Source: a virus
DNA length: 20,731 nucleotides
IMG/VR virus record: IMGVR_UViG_3300020205_002550
Coordinates: 1 to 20,731 of that record
Strand: one strand, 5' to 3'
Below are positions 12,992 to 18,422 of this stretch, one piece after another (positions within the stretch are counted from its first letter, which is position 1; the number at the start of each line of letters is the position of its first letter). The notes beneath the pieces are model-generated. The model did not search any database, had not been told where the DNA came from, and was given only the letters and a program-made list of their open reading frames with translations. Position numbers and translations under genes: made by a program.

Positions 12992-13175
12992 CCACTATAA
13001 TGCCATGTTCTATTAACTTGTCATACATGTTTTCCATTATAAAACCAAGGCTCATTTGACTTAGTTCTATGTTTTTATTAGCTTCTTCTTCAGACATTCC
13101 AGACTGAATACATAGCTCTTTATTATCAGCATTGATTGATTCCATCATAATCTTTAATACATTATTTTTATCCAT
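12987..13175 (-). CDS. Small helical protein (62 aa), unknown
   Basis: A 62-residue acidic, largely helical product (KIMMESINADNKELCIQSGMSEEEANKNIELSQMS segment, ending EHGIIVV). It has a near-consensus leaderless promoter of its own. GMSEEEANKNI looks like a helix cap and could be part of a small regulator, but no DNA-binding motif is clear. Confidence 0.65.
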   Translation of the reverse strand: MDKNNVLKIMMESINADNKELCIQSGMSEEEANKNIELSQMSLGFIMENMYDKLIEHGIIVV

Positions 13176-13181
13176 AGTTCT

Positions 13182-13210
13182 ATTATATACCTTTCATTGT
13201 TAAAAGTCAA
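13182..13210 (-). promoter_or_regulatory. Leaderless promoter of the 13175 gene
   Basis: Minus strand: TTGACT (13210-13205), 17-base spacer, TATAAT (13187-13182), then six bases to the ATG at 13175. The -35 overlaps a small hairpin after the tRNA cluster. Confidence 0.75.
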
Positions 13211-13222
13211 GCCACTTGGCTT
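13205..13222 (-). terminator. Possible terminator after the tRNA cluster
   Basis: On the minus strand AAGCC-AAGT-GGCTT forms a 5-bp hairpin followed by GACTTTT. It is short and could only partly stop transcription. It overlaps the -35 of the next promoter, as the terminator at 9627 does. Confidence 0.35.
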
Positions 13223-13229
13223 AGCTTAG

Positions 13230-13300
13230 AGCGAGTGACCAGAATCGAACTGGCACTACCAACTTGGAAGGATGGTGCACTACCATTATGCAACACTCGC
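13230..13300 (-). tRNA. tRNA-Gly (TCC)
   Basis: Acceptor GCGAGTG/CACTCGC, D-arm GCATAATGGTAGTGC, anticodon loop CTTCCAA (anticodon TCC), T-arm CCAG-TTCGATT-CTGG core, discriminator T, no encoded CCA. The anticodon stem CCATC/GTTGG has one T-T mismatch, which may point to relaxed selection or a modified tRNA. Confidence 0.88.
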
Positions 13301-13304
13301 TTAG

Positions 13305-13378
13305 TACACCAGATAGGACTTGAACCTATGATAGCCGAATTATGAGTTCGGTGCCTTAACCAACTTGGCTACTGGTGC
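13305..13378 (-). tRNA. tRNA with CAT anticodon (elongator Met or Ile2)
   Basis: Acceptor GCACCAG/CTGGTGT, D-arm GCCAAGTTGGTTAAGGC, anticodon arm CCGAA-CTCATAA-TTCGG, T-arm ATAGG-TTCAAGT-CCTAT, discriminator A. The first acceptor pair is G-T. Initiator features (C1-A72 mismatch and three GC pairs below the loop) are absent. Whether C34 is changed to lysidine, making it an AUA-reading Ile tRNA, cannot be told from sequence. An AT-rich phage would benefit from that. Confidence 0.9.
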
Positions 13379-13383
13379 TTATG

Positions 13384-13456
13384 TCCCCTTGGCAGGAATC
13401 GAACCTGCGACACATGGCTTAGAAGTCCATTGTTCTATCCACTGAACTACAAAGGG
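13384..13456 (-). tRNA. tRNA-Arg (TCT)
   Basis: Acceptor CCCTTTG/CAAGGGG, D-arm GTTC-AGTGGATA-GAAC, anticodon loop CTTCTAA (TCT), T-arm GCAGG-TTCGATT-CCTGC, discriminator A, no CCA encoded. It reads AGA/AGG, codons that AT-rich phage genes use often; AGA is frequent in this window. The last pair of the anticodon stem is A-G. Confidence 0.92.
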
Positions 13457-13468
13457 TAACCTATTTAA

Positions 13469-13633
13469 TTATTTTGTTGCAATAATTCCTAACAAGAATC
13501 CAACTATAGCAGAAAAGAATCCAATTGACCAGTAGTATGTTGTCATAAGCTTGTCTTGAATTATTTCGTACTGAATATCTTTTGGAACTTCAATAAAGTT
13601 GTCATCTCCAAGATCAAGTAAATACTTATTCAT
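13469..13633 (-). CDS. C-terminally anchored small membrane protein (54 aa)
   Basis: A 54-residue product: soluble acidic start (MNKYLLDLGDDNFIEVPKDI) and one membrane segment near the end (YYWSIGFFSAIVGFLLGIIA). Its ATG overlaps the upstream stop as ATGA. The gene ends 12 bases before tRNA-Arg, so the tRNAs are probably part of the same transcript. Confidence 0.65.
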   Translation of the reverse strand: MNKYLLDLGDDNFIEVPKDIQYEIIQDKLMTTYYWSIGFFSAIVGFLLGIIATK

Positions 13634-13734
13634 TTATGCTCCTTGTTATGTCTATAGAGTGTGTCATGTGCAAATATTCCTTTCCTAACTTCTAATTCCT
13701 TTTTACATATTGGACAAATAACAACTCTACTCAC
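13630..13734 (-). CDS. Zinc-finger micro-protein (34 aa)
   Basis: A 34-residue product from a GTG start, VVICPICKKELEV followed by FAHDTLYRHNKEHK. C-x2-C and spaced histidines form a C2H2-like single finger. The start overlaps the previous stop region by six bases and the stop overlaps the next ATG (ATGA). It may bind nucleic acid or act in protein contacts. Confidence 0.55.
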   Translation of the reverse strand: MSRVVICPICKKELEVRKGIFAHDTLYRHNKEHK

Positions 13735-13816
13735 CCTGATCAACTCCATAAGTCATCTGAACATAACATACAATCCATCCAGCAATAAACATTACAATAG
13801 GTAGTATTACTTTCAT
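13727..13816 (-). CDS. Membrane micro-protein (29 aa)
   Basis: A 29-residue product with a single membrane segment (ILPIVMFIAGWIVCYV) and the tail MTYGVDQGE. A perfect SD (AGGAGG, 13823-13828) precedes it, and the ATG shares one base with the upstream stop (TAATG). The SD strongly supports translation despite the length. Confidence 0.6.
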   Translation of the reverse strand: MKVILPIVMFIAGWIVCYVQMTYGVDQGE

Positions 13817-14019
13817 TAGTATCCTCCTAAACATAAATTACGAGTGTGGTATAAACGAGATTCGCTAATAGTTTTCTTGCTTGGTGCAAACAGTTTTTCA
13901 TTACATGAGCTGCAAAGGTAAGACCATTCACGAGCAAAGAAATCATACTTAGATCCCTTATAGTTTGCGTATTTTTTACTCACAAACTCTAAGAAATCAT
14001 CTGGCATATCGTATCTCAT
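13816..14019 (-). CDS. Small Cys-containing protein (67 aa)
   Basis: A 67-residue product: MRYDMPDDFLEFVSKKYANY, then FFAREWSYLCSSCNEKLFAPSK with a CxxC pair, and a final HTRNLCLGGY. Three Cys and a His may form a small metal site. It has its own near-consensus leaderless promoter and heads a set of three overlapping genes and three tRNAs. No family is recognised. Confidence 0.65.
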   Translation of the reverse strand: MRYDMPDDFLEFVSKKYANYKGSKYDFFAREWSYLCSSCNEKLFAPSKKTISESRLYHTRNLCLGGY

Positions 14020-14025
14020 ATCTTA

Positions 14026-14054
14026 AGTATACTCTCTCTAAAATTAAAAGTCAA
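14026..14054 (-). promoter_or_regulatory. Leaderless promoter of the 14019 gene
   Basis: Minus strand: TTGACT (14054-14049), 17 bases, TATACT (14031-14026), six bases, ATG at 14019. The -35 lies inside the last codons of the upstream nuclease gene. Confidence 0.75.
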
Positions 14055-14457
14055 GTTTTGCGGGAAGAAGGTATCTAACCTCATCAATAATGTCATGTTT
14101 TAAAGCAGTATTAATCATCTCAGTAGCATATCCTTCGCTAGGCTCAGAAGAAAAATATACTACATAGTATACTGACGCATCTACAGTTTGTATTAAAGCG
14201 CCATTAGCAATAGCTTTTTTAACATTGTCAGTTCTCTTAGCCCCTGGCCTTTTGCCATCACCATCAAGGCCACCCTTTGCCTCTACATACTCAACAAGAT
14301 CATACTTGCTATCGTAGGCAACAAAGTCTACTTCACAACCAGCGCCGTCAATATAAACATTTGGCTGGATATAATCAAAACCCCTACTAACCAAATCTTG
14401 ATATACAAGTTCTTCAAAAGCATCTCCTGTCTTTTTAGATTCTGATTGAAAGTTCAT
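14044..14457 (-). CDS. PD-(D/E)XK-like nuclease
   Basis: A 137-residue protein with a restriction-nuclease-like layout: a helix with an early Glu (KKTGDAFEELVYQDLVSRGF), then GAGCEVDFVAYDSKYDLVEYVEAKGG, giving Asp in VDFVAY and the E-x-K motif EAK about 14 residues on. A basic stretch (GDGKRPGAKRTDNVKKAI) follows. The order E...D...ExK fits PD-(D/E)XK enzymes such as resolvases and repair nucleases. The ATG shares a base with the previous stop (TGATG). The last gene of a six-gene operon. Substrate unknown. Confidence 0.7.
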   Translation of the reverse strand: MNFQSESKKTGDAFEELVYQDLVSRGFDYIQPNVYIDGAGCEVDFVAYDSKYDLVEYVEAKGGLDGDGKRPGAKRTDNVKKAIANGALIQTVDASVYYVVYFSSEPSEGYATEMINTALKHDIIDEVRYLLPAKLDF

Positions 14458-14627
14458 CAAACTTCTTTCTTAGTAACTGGCTCTAGCCTATCCCAATAAC
14501 CATCTTTGTTACCAGTATACACCTGTCCTGTTTCACGGTCAACTAACATCCATTTTGTAGGTGAAAGAGTATGTACTTGTAGGGTTACGGCGTCATCTAA
14601 TTCTTCAAATTCAAAACTGTTTCGCAT
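14457..14627 (-). CDS. Small acidic protein (56 aa)
   Basis: A 56-residue product with a short beta-like segment WMLVDRETGQVYTGNKDGYWDRLEP. It begins directly after the HAD gene's TAA and its TGA overlaps the nuclease start, so it sits inside the operon. Possibly a partner of the nuclease. No motif identifies it. Confidence 0.65.
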   Translation of the reverse strand: MRNSFEFEELDDAVTLQVHTLSPTKWMLVDRETGQVYTGNKDGYWDRLEPVTKKEV

Positions 14628-15002
14628 TTATTTAAATATATTCCAAACTGTATCAGTATCTTTTATGTCTGCTGGATCTAATGTTTTAATACCTGATTTT
14701 TCATAAGCAGCACGAGCATTAGCATTATTTTCTATAGCAAGGCTAACGTAGGAAGCAAAATCTTCTCCTATTCGTTCTTTAAATTTATGAGAATCTCTAT
14801 AATCTCCTGGATTCATAATTAGCCTACTATACTTAACTCCAGCAGCATGTAATGCGTACACTGTTTCAGCACGTTTAGATTTATTTCTACCAGTTACAAC
14901 TATAATCATTCCTGGCAAAGAGTTTACATAATCAATAACACGCTGAACAGGCTCGTCACCATTTTCTAGCAGGGTATCATCAATGTCTACAATAATACTC
15001 AA
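14628..15002 (-). CDS. HAD-superfamily hydrolase (PNK 3'-phosphatase-like)
   Basis: A 124-residue HAD domain. Motif I is VDIDDTL (nucleophile Asp6, Asp8) and motif II is VVTGR. This is like the 3'-phosphatase half of T4 polynucleotide kinase. Motif III may be FKERIGE. Motif IV, usually an acidic pair (EDR or DD), reads AIENN, so one acid is replaced. I choose TTG 15002, which overlaps the previous stop as TTGA and has GGAG five bases upstream; TTG 15014 is the longer choice. Possible roles are end repair of DNA or tRNA, or nucleotide turnover. Confidence 0.75.
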   Translation of the reverse strand: MSIIVDIDDTLLENGDEPVQRVIDYVNSLPGMIIVVTGRNKSKRAETVYALHAAGVKYSRLIMNPGDYRDSHKFKERIGEDFASYVSLAIENNANARAAYEKSGIKTLDPADIKDTDTVWNIFK

Positions 15003-15205
15003 CTTTTTCTCCAATGCATAAATGATTTAACATACACAATACCATAAGCAACCGCAGCGAATATGAAACCATACTGCTCTGTAGCAAGGGCATAGGCAAT
15101 CCAAAGACATTCGTTGACACAAAGTACCAACCATCCCCAAATAGTCTTTCTACCGACCAGGAATATGCCTGTAACACCTATTATTGCTAAAATCCATGAC
15201 CACAT
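14999..15205 (-). CDS. PnuC-like small membrane protein
   Basis: A 68-residue protein with three hydrophobic stretches: MWSWILAIIGVTGIFLVGRK, TIWGWLVLCVNECLWIAYAL, and YGFIFAAVAYGIVYVKSF. The Trp-rich pattern with 'GRK..WGW.....N..LW.AYA......GF..AA..Y' resembles half of a PnuC-type vitamin transporter, and is common in actinophages. It is too short to be a full transporter unless it forms oligomers. It starts directly after the zinc-ribbon gene's stop. Confidence 0.65.
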   Translation of the reverse strand: MWSWILAIIGVTGIFLVGRKTIWGWLVLCVNECLWIAYALATEQYGFIFAAVAYGIVYVKSFMHWRKS

Positions 15206-15328
15206 TTAAGCACCTATTGAAGGCATAGATTGATCACAGGGGCAGATTATTGATTCAGGCAAGTCATGGACTTCTGTTTCAATTGTGATAATAGTTTTAC
15301 AGTCTTCACACTTATAAATACTTTTCAT
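15206..15328 (-). CDS. Zinc-ribbon micro-protein (40 aa)
   Basis: A 40-residue product with CEDCKTIITIE and ESIICPCDQS: two Cys pairs in a zinc-ribbon spacing. Its ATGA overlaps the upstream stop, and its TAA directly meets the next ATG. One of several short Cys-pair proteins in this phage. Confidence 0.6.
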   Translation of the reverse strand: MKSIYKCEDCKTIITIETEVHDLPESIICPCDQSMPSIGA

Positions 15329-15474
15329 TTTAACGCCTCCGAAATAATTTTAACTCTTAGCCTGTCAAGGTAAAGTTCATGCTTACTTTTATGAGGCTTA
15401 TCCTTAATGCGTTTTTTATTTTTTAAAGATCTCTTAGCTTTATGCTGAGATACTTTATTATTTGATTTCTTCAT
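15325..15474 (-). CDS. Strongly basic small protein (49 aa)
   Basis: A 49-residue Lys/Arg-rich product (MKKSNNKVSQHKAKRSLKNK then KRIKDKPHKSKHELYLDRLR). Basic charge and lack of hydrophobic core suggest RNA or DNA binding. It is first in a six-gene operon (15474 to 14044) behind a leaderless promoter. The operon continues with a zinc ribbon, a membrane protein, the HAD enzyme, a small protein and the nuclease. Confidence 0.6.
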   Translation of the reverse strand: MKKSNNKVSQHKAKRSLKNKKRIKDKPHKSKHELYLDRLRVKIISEALK

Positions 15475-15480
15475 GTATTA

Positions 15481-15509
15481 AGCATAGCATATCTTAATAG
15501 TTTATGCAA
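15481..15509 (-). promoter_or_regulatory. Leaderless promoter of the nuclease operon
   Basis: Minus strand: TTGCAT (15509-15504), 17 bases, TATGCT (15486-15481), six bases, ATG at 15474. The -35 overlaps the stop of the upstream membrane micro-gene. Confidence 0.6.
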
Positions 15510-15597
15510 ATATTGCTGTAATAAAAGAAACAATAACAAAACAGGCAAAGATAATAAGTAAAATCTTTGCTTCTTTTTCAGTCTTTTTTGTGTCCAT
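15502..15597 (-). CDS. Membrane micro-protein (31 aa)
   Basis: A 31-residue product with a charged start (MDTKKTEKEAK) and one membrane segment (ILLIIFACFVIVSFITAIFA). A TATAAT (15608-15603) lies five bases before the ATG, so it may have its own leaderless transcript. The topology is like holin-inhibitor or membrane-stress peptides, but no function can be assigned. Confidence 0.5.
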   Translation of the reverse strand: MDTKKTEKEAKILLIIFACFVIVSFITAIFA

Positions 15598-15612
15598 AGT
15601 TAATTATACACC

Positions 15613-15933
15613 TTACTCTTTATCCCAATAGGGTATACCATTTTCATCGTAATCATCCCAAGCAGATCCTTCCAAATCTTTTTTCATTGCTTTTATGTCA
15701 AGTTCGTAATATGTTCCCCACCATTTATATGGTTTACGAAGTATTGTCCACATAATTACATGGTATTTATAAGCAAACCCATGATAGTCATGATCATCAT
15801 AATGTAAAGCCTTCATTAAATGAGGGCTAGAAATCTTTTCAAATAAATTGCCTATCCATCGTAATGGAACAATCTTAGTCTTCTGATGTTTGATTGTATG
15901 ACTTAACATCTTTTTCCCATACCAATCTGCCAT
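15613..15933 (-). CDS. Trp/Tyr/His-rich protein, unknown (up to 106 aa)
   Basis: A product of 106 residues from ATG 15933, or 98 from ATG 15909. Both overlap the upstream 40-residue gene in a different frame, by 59 or 35 bases. It is rich in His, Tyr and Trp (MKALHYDDHDYHGFAYKYHV, KPYKWWGTYYELDI) and ends acidic (DDYDENGIPYWDKE). The HYDDHDYHGF patch could bind metal. No SD is clear at either start. Unrecognised. Confidence 0.6.
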   Translation of the reverse strand: MADWYGKKMLSHTIKHQKTKIVPLRWIGNLFEKISSPHLMKALHYDDHDYHGFAYKYHVIMWTILRKPYKWWGTYYELDIKAMKKDLEGSAWDDYDENGIPYWDKE

Positions 15934-15997
15934 CTTTATATACAGGCCAATAGCCCAGAGCTTTCCAGTCCATGCGGAATATGCTTGGTTCTTTCAT
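15875..15997 (-). CDS. Small protein (40 aa)
   Basis: A 40-residue product (FRMDWKALGYWPVYKDGRLVWEKD core) behind a near-consensus leaderless promoter. It overlaps the next gene in another frame. The core reads like a short two-strand sheet. Support is the promoter geometry rather than any family. Confidence 0.55.
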   Translation of the reverse strand: MKEPSIFRMDWKALGYWPVYKDGRLVWEKDVKSYNQTSED

Positions 15998-16003
15998 ATT
16001 ATA

Positions 16004-16032
16004 AGTATAGCGGATATAAGATCTTAAGTCAA
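16004..16032 (-). promoter_or_regulatory. Leaderless promoter of the 15997 gene
   Basis: Minus strand: TTGACT (16032-16027), 17 bases, TATACT (16009-16004), six bases, ATG at 15997. Confidence 0.75.
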
Positions 16033-16039
16033 ATAAGAT

Positions 16040-16816
16040 TTAAGCGTTAGGATTAATTAAAGACTTTTTGCCTGCAATTAGTTCTTCAATTTCTTTGCAA
16101 ACTACTGAGTACTCTTCTTCAAATATTTTCATAGATCTACCAGGACCAACATCAATAGGTCTACCTTCTCTTGCTGCTGCTTCCTTAACTCCCTTTTCAG
16201 AGTCGTAGTTAAGAACTGTGCACTGGTACCACTTAGAAATATATCCATCTTTATCAATAAGATACTTTTCGAAGTTTCCACCTTGCTCGGAACCGCCAGT
16301 ATCCATATTTAACCAGTATGAGTAATATTCTTTTTTGTTTACAATTCCTAATTCTTTTTCTTTCTGACCCATATTATTCATCTGCTCTGCAACCTGTTGA
16401 TATAATTCGTGAGGAGTTTGTCTTGGTTGACCTAAACCATTTACTGTGTTGTCACCATTGTGAGGACTAATTTCATTAACAGAGGTATTTGGATTTGATG
16501 CTACCATTTCTGAATATTGGAAGGTAGTTCCGTAAACATCTTTACCATAGTTCTGTGAATCAGCACCGCAAGTAATACCCTGTGACCACTTTCCGTGAGT
16601 AATGCCAGGACCACAATAGTCGTTAGTAGGGATAGCAATAACTTGGAAGTCATCTCCACCATAAGTATCTTGGAGTCTTTGTAAAATTTCCATCTGGTTT
16701 GCGTTTCCACAACCAACTGTTGTGTTCACAAGAAGGCCAACTTTGCCTTTAAATTGATCTAAAAAATTAGGGGCTTCATCAGCCGAAAGCAGAGGGATAT
16801 CATATATAGGTTTCAT
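16040..16816 (-). CDS. Glutathione-peroxidase-like thioredoxin-fold protein
   Basis: A 258-residue protein. KGKVGLLVNTTVGCGNANQMEIL matches the GPx segment around the peroxidatic residue, with Cys36 in place of the usual Sec/Cys. VIAIPTNDYCGPG matches the second GPx motif (FPCNQFGGQEPG), with Cys68 possibly resolving. FEKYLIDKDGYISKWY matches the GPx C-terminal strand. A long insertion (about residues 75-185) makes it larger than usual GPx (about 160). Start 16816 is set by TATAAT six bases upstream; a longer frame to 16906 would overlap another gene. It may reduce peroxides using thioredoxin. Activity is unproven. Confidence 0.75.
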   Translation of the reverse strand: MKPIYDIPLLSADEAPNFLDQFKGKVGLLVNTTVGCGNANQMEILQRLQDTYGGDDFQVIAIPTNDYCGPGITHGKWSQGITCGADSQNYGKDVYGTTFQYSEMVASNPNTSVNEISPHNGDNTVNGLGQPRQTPHELYQQVAEQMNNMGQKEKELGIVNKKEYYSYWLNMDTGGSEQGGNFEKYLIDKDGYISKWYQCTVLNYDSEKGVKEAAAREGRPIDVGPGRSMKIFEEEYSVVCKEIEELIAGKKSLINPNA

Positions 16817-16822
16817 ATCTTC

Positions 16823-16828
16823 ATTATA
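16823..16828 (-). promoter_or_regulatory. -10 element of the GPx-like gene
   Basis: Minus-strand TATAAT six bases before the ATG at 16816. No clear -35 at the expected place, which lies in the end of the upstream micro-gene. Confidence 0.5.
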
Positions 16829-16841
16829 CCCTATTTTTAAA

Positions 16842-16940
16842 CTAAACACTTTCATCCATCTCTTTCTGCCAAATAAGAAAACACTTAGTACAGGTAATAC
16901 CTTCATCCCTCATATACCAAGTATGGCTACATTCTTTCAT
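16842..16940 (-). CDS. Zinc-ribbon micro-protein (32 aa)
   Basis: A 32-residue product, MKECSHTWYMRDEGITCTKCFLIWQK: Cys and His near the start and a CxxC pair make a minimal zinc site. It has a strong leaderless promoter, which is the main support for such a short gene. Confidence 0.6.
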   Translation of the reverse strand: MKECSHTWYMRDEGITCTKCFLIWQKEMDESV

Positions 16941-16946
16941 TAAACC

Positions 16947-16975
16947 ATTATCTCAGAATTTCAAGGGTATGTCAA
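16947..16975 (-). promoter_or_regulatory. Leaderless promoter of the 16940 gene
   Basis: Minus strand: TTGACA (16975-16970), 17 bases, GATAAT (16952-16947), six bases, ATG at 16940. The 15 bases TGTCAAGTATATTTT around the -35 recur at 18675. Confidence 0.75.
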
Positions 16976-16982
16976 GTATATT

Positions 16983-17051
16983 TTATGCGGGGTAAAAGAA
17001 AAACAATCCAGCCATAGCCATAACTAGTATAAAAGATATAACCCCTATCAT
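16983..17051 (-). CDS. Membrane micro-peptide (22 aa)
   Basis: A 22-residue, almost wholly hydrophobic product (MIGVISFILVMAMAGLFFFY...). Its ATGA overlaps the stop of the upstream gene in the manner of the other coupled genes here. Size makes this tentative. Confidence 0.35.
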   Translation of the reverse strand: MIGVISFILVMAMAGLFFFYPA

Positions 17052-17179
17052 GATGATAGCCCCATTCTAAGATGTTTCTTACATACGCTGGACATGCTAT
17101 AGACTAAATCCTCTACGACAAGGTCATTGTACTCTGCTGGCTTATCGCAGTAGAAACATTTTTCCTTTAGTGTAGGCAT
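17048..17179 (-). CDS. Small Cys-pair protein (43 aa)
   Basis: A 43-residue product (MPTLKEKCFYCDKPAEYNDL, SMSSVCKKHLRMGLSS) with CxxC and a later CKKH, a probable zinc site. The ATG at 17179 follows TACAAT by six bases. A longer in-frame ATG at 17242 has no SD or promoter at the right place and would add a basic segment. Confidence 0.6.
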   Translation of the reverse strand: MPTLKEKCFYCDKPAEYNDLVVEDLVYSMSSVCKKHLRMGLSS

Positions 17180-17185
17180 ATATCT

Positions 17186-17191
17186 ATTGTA
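17186..17191 (-). promoter_or_regulatory. -10 element of the 17179 gene
   Basis: Minus-strand TACAAT six bases before the ATG at 17179. No convincing -35. Confidence 0.4.
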
Positions 17192-17242
17192 GCATATCGC
17201 TTTTAAAGTTCGGCGAAAATAGAGGTACTTAAACCACCCCAT

Positions 17243-17255
17243 GCCCTAAGAGGGC
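17243..17255. other. Short hairpin between divergent genes
   Basis: GCCCT-AAG-AGGGC, a perfect 5-bp stem with a three-base loop, in the short region between the minus-strand gene at 17179 and the plus-strand ATP-grasp gene. It could be an operator or a small structural element. It has no T-run. Confidence 0.3.
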
Positions 17256-17292
17256 ACTATCGGTTAATATTCCAGGGGATAAAAACCTATTA

Positions 17293-17298
17293 TATAAT
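17293..17298 (+). promoter_or_regulatory. -10 element of the ATP-grasp gene
   Basis: TATAAT seven bases before the ATG at 17306. It overlaps the earlier in-frame ATG at 17297, which argues for the later start. The -35 position (TTCCAG) is poor. Confidence 0.45.
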
Positions 17299-17305
17299 GA
17301 AATAC

Positions 17306-18097
17306 ATGACTACTATAATCCTATACGGAAACCCTATAACACATTGGCGAGATAGCCTAAAGGAAGACTCTAGCCTTTGGTCTAATATAGATGGAGCGCC
17401 AAATGCTTTAATTAGTCTTGATAGAGATGAGATTGAGGCTATTGAGGATAAGATCGTAATCCCTTTACAAGAAGATGAGATAGTAAATTGCCCATTTGAA
17501 TGTCTTAAGCCTGATAATGAAACCATTAAGATTTTTAGGGACAAAAGACAGTTTAAAGATTTTCTAAGAGCAAATAACATAGATAACTACGCCAAAGACT
17601 ATACTGTTGAGGATGTTGAGTTTCCTGTAATTTTAAAAAGAACTGACTTGGTAAAAGGCCAAGGTGTGTACTTGATAAATGGAATAGAAAAATTAAACCT
17701 ATACTTATCCAGAGGAATGTTTAAAGATCAGCCATATATAATTGAGCAATATATCCCTACAGACTTTGAGCCTGCTACATGGATGATCTGTAAGGATGGA
17801 GAGGTTTTATGGCATAGATCTTTACAATGGTCAAAGATAACCAGTCCAACTATTAAACGTGGTGGTGAGCCAGGGGGTAAAGAATATCATCCTGATGAAG
17901 CTACTATAGCCTTATTCAAACAAATAGTCAAGCTATCTAACTACAGCGGACCTATTACTTTTAATTATAAGATGCTTGATGGCAAGGCTATATTGTTTGA
18001 GGCTAATCCAAGGCTTGGTGGAACTTTAATGCTTGAGGAAAATAGGCATCTGCTCATAGAAGCAATAAACCTGATCATAAAATTGCAGGGTAAGTAA
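17306..18097 (+). CDS. ATP-grasp ligase-like protein
   Basis: A 263-residue protein. A pre-ATP-grasp region (about 1-85) precedes FRDKRQFKDFLRANNI. PVILKRTDLVKGQGVYLI carries the two lysines that bind ATP, YIIEQYIP is the adenine-contact strand, and FNYKMLDGKAILFEANPRLGG is the metal-binding end with Glu and Asn in EANPRLGG. ATP-grasp enzymes join a carboxylate to an amine or thiol by way of an acyl-phosphate. The acceptor is unknown; peptide-tag or cell-envelope ligation are options. It is the only clear plus-strand gene in the minus-strand arm and appears monocistronic, which suggests separate acquisition. Confidence 0.8.
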   Translation: MTTIILYGNPITHWRDSLKEDSSLWSNIDGAPNALISLDRDEIEAIEDKIVIPLQEDEIVNCPFECLKPDNETIKIFRDKRQFKDFLRANNIDNYAKDYTVEDVEFPVILKRTDLVKGQGVYLINGIEKLNLYLSRGMFKDQPYIIEQYIPTDFEPATWMICKDGEVLWHRSLQWSKITSPTIKRGGEPGGKEYHPDEATIALFKQIVKLSNYSGPITFNYKMLDGKAILFEANPRLGGTLMLEENRHLLIEAINLIIKLQGK

Positions 18098-18127
18098 AGA
18101 TAGCCCCATTACCCCTATAGTAAATAC

Positions 18128-18247
18128 CTATTCAAAGTCTACTTGAGTCTCAAACATGCTATTGTCCATATCATCATCCATAGCCCCACATATAGTACAT
18201 GTGATAGAGCCATCAAGGTCTAATTCATAGTTACACTCGTGTGTCAT
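18128..18247 (-). CDS. Zinc-ribbon micro-protein (39 aa)
   Basis: A 39-residue acidic product, MTHECNYELDLDGSITCTIC then GAMDDDMDNSMFETQVDFE: a Cys/His start and a CxxC pair form a short zinc ribbon. ATGA overlap with the upstream gene supports translation. It converges on the ATP-grasp gene with 30 bases between. Confidence 0.55.
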   Translation of the reverse strand: MTHECNYELDLDGSITCTICGAMDDDMDNSMFETQVDFE

Positions 18248-18387
18248 GTCAAACAGATGATTTTTGTAATGTTCATATAAGGTTCTTCACGCATGGCTAT
18301 AGCTTTAGCCTCTTCTTCTGATGTGGCAAAGACCTCAAGATCAAATGCTCTGGCATATTCTAATAGGGATATTTTATATATGTTCAT
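18244..18387 (-). CDS. Small protein (47 aa)
   Basis: A 47-residue product, MNIYKISLLEYARAFDLEVF then ATSEEEAKAIAMREEPYMNI: a strand-helix-strand pattern like short phage proteins that convert a strand with 'A.SEEEA...A' helix. It has a perfect-consensus leaderless promoter. Function unknown. Confidence 0.65.
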   Translation of the reverse strand: MNIYKISLLEYARAFDLEVFATSEEEAKAIAMREEPYMNITKIICLT

Positions 18388-18393
18388 AATCTA

Positions 18394-18422
18394 ATTATAG
18401 GGCATAAAGGAAGGTTTGTCAA
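18394..18422 (-). promoter_or_regulatory. Leaderless promoter of the 18387 gene
   Basis: Minus strand: TTGACA (18422-18417), 17 bases, TATAAT (18399-18394), six bases, ATG at 18387. A full consensus. A GTTTG motif overlaps the -35. Confidence 0.8.

Noticed and set aside
18088-18114. GGGTAA/TTACCC hairpin at the end of the ATP-grasp gene as a terminator
   Set aside because: The 6-bp stem has a 15-base loop and no T-run on either strand.
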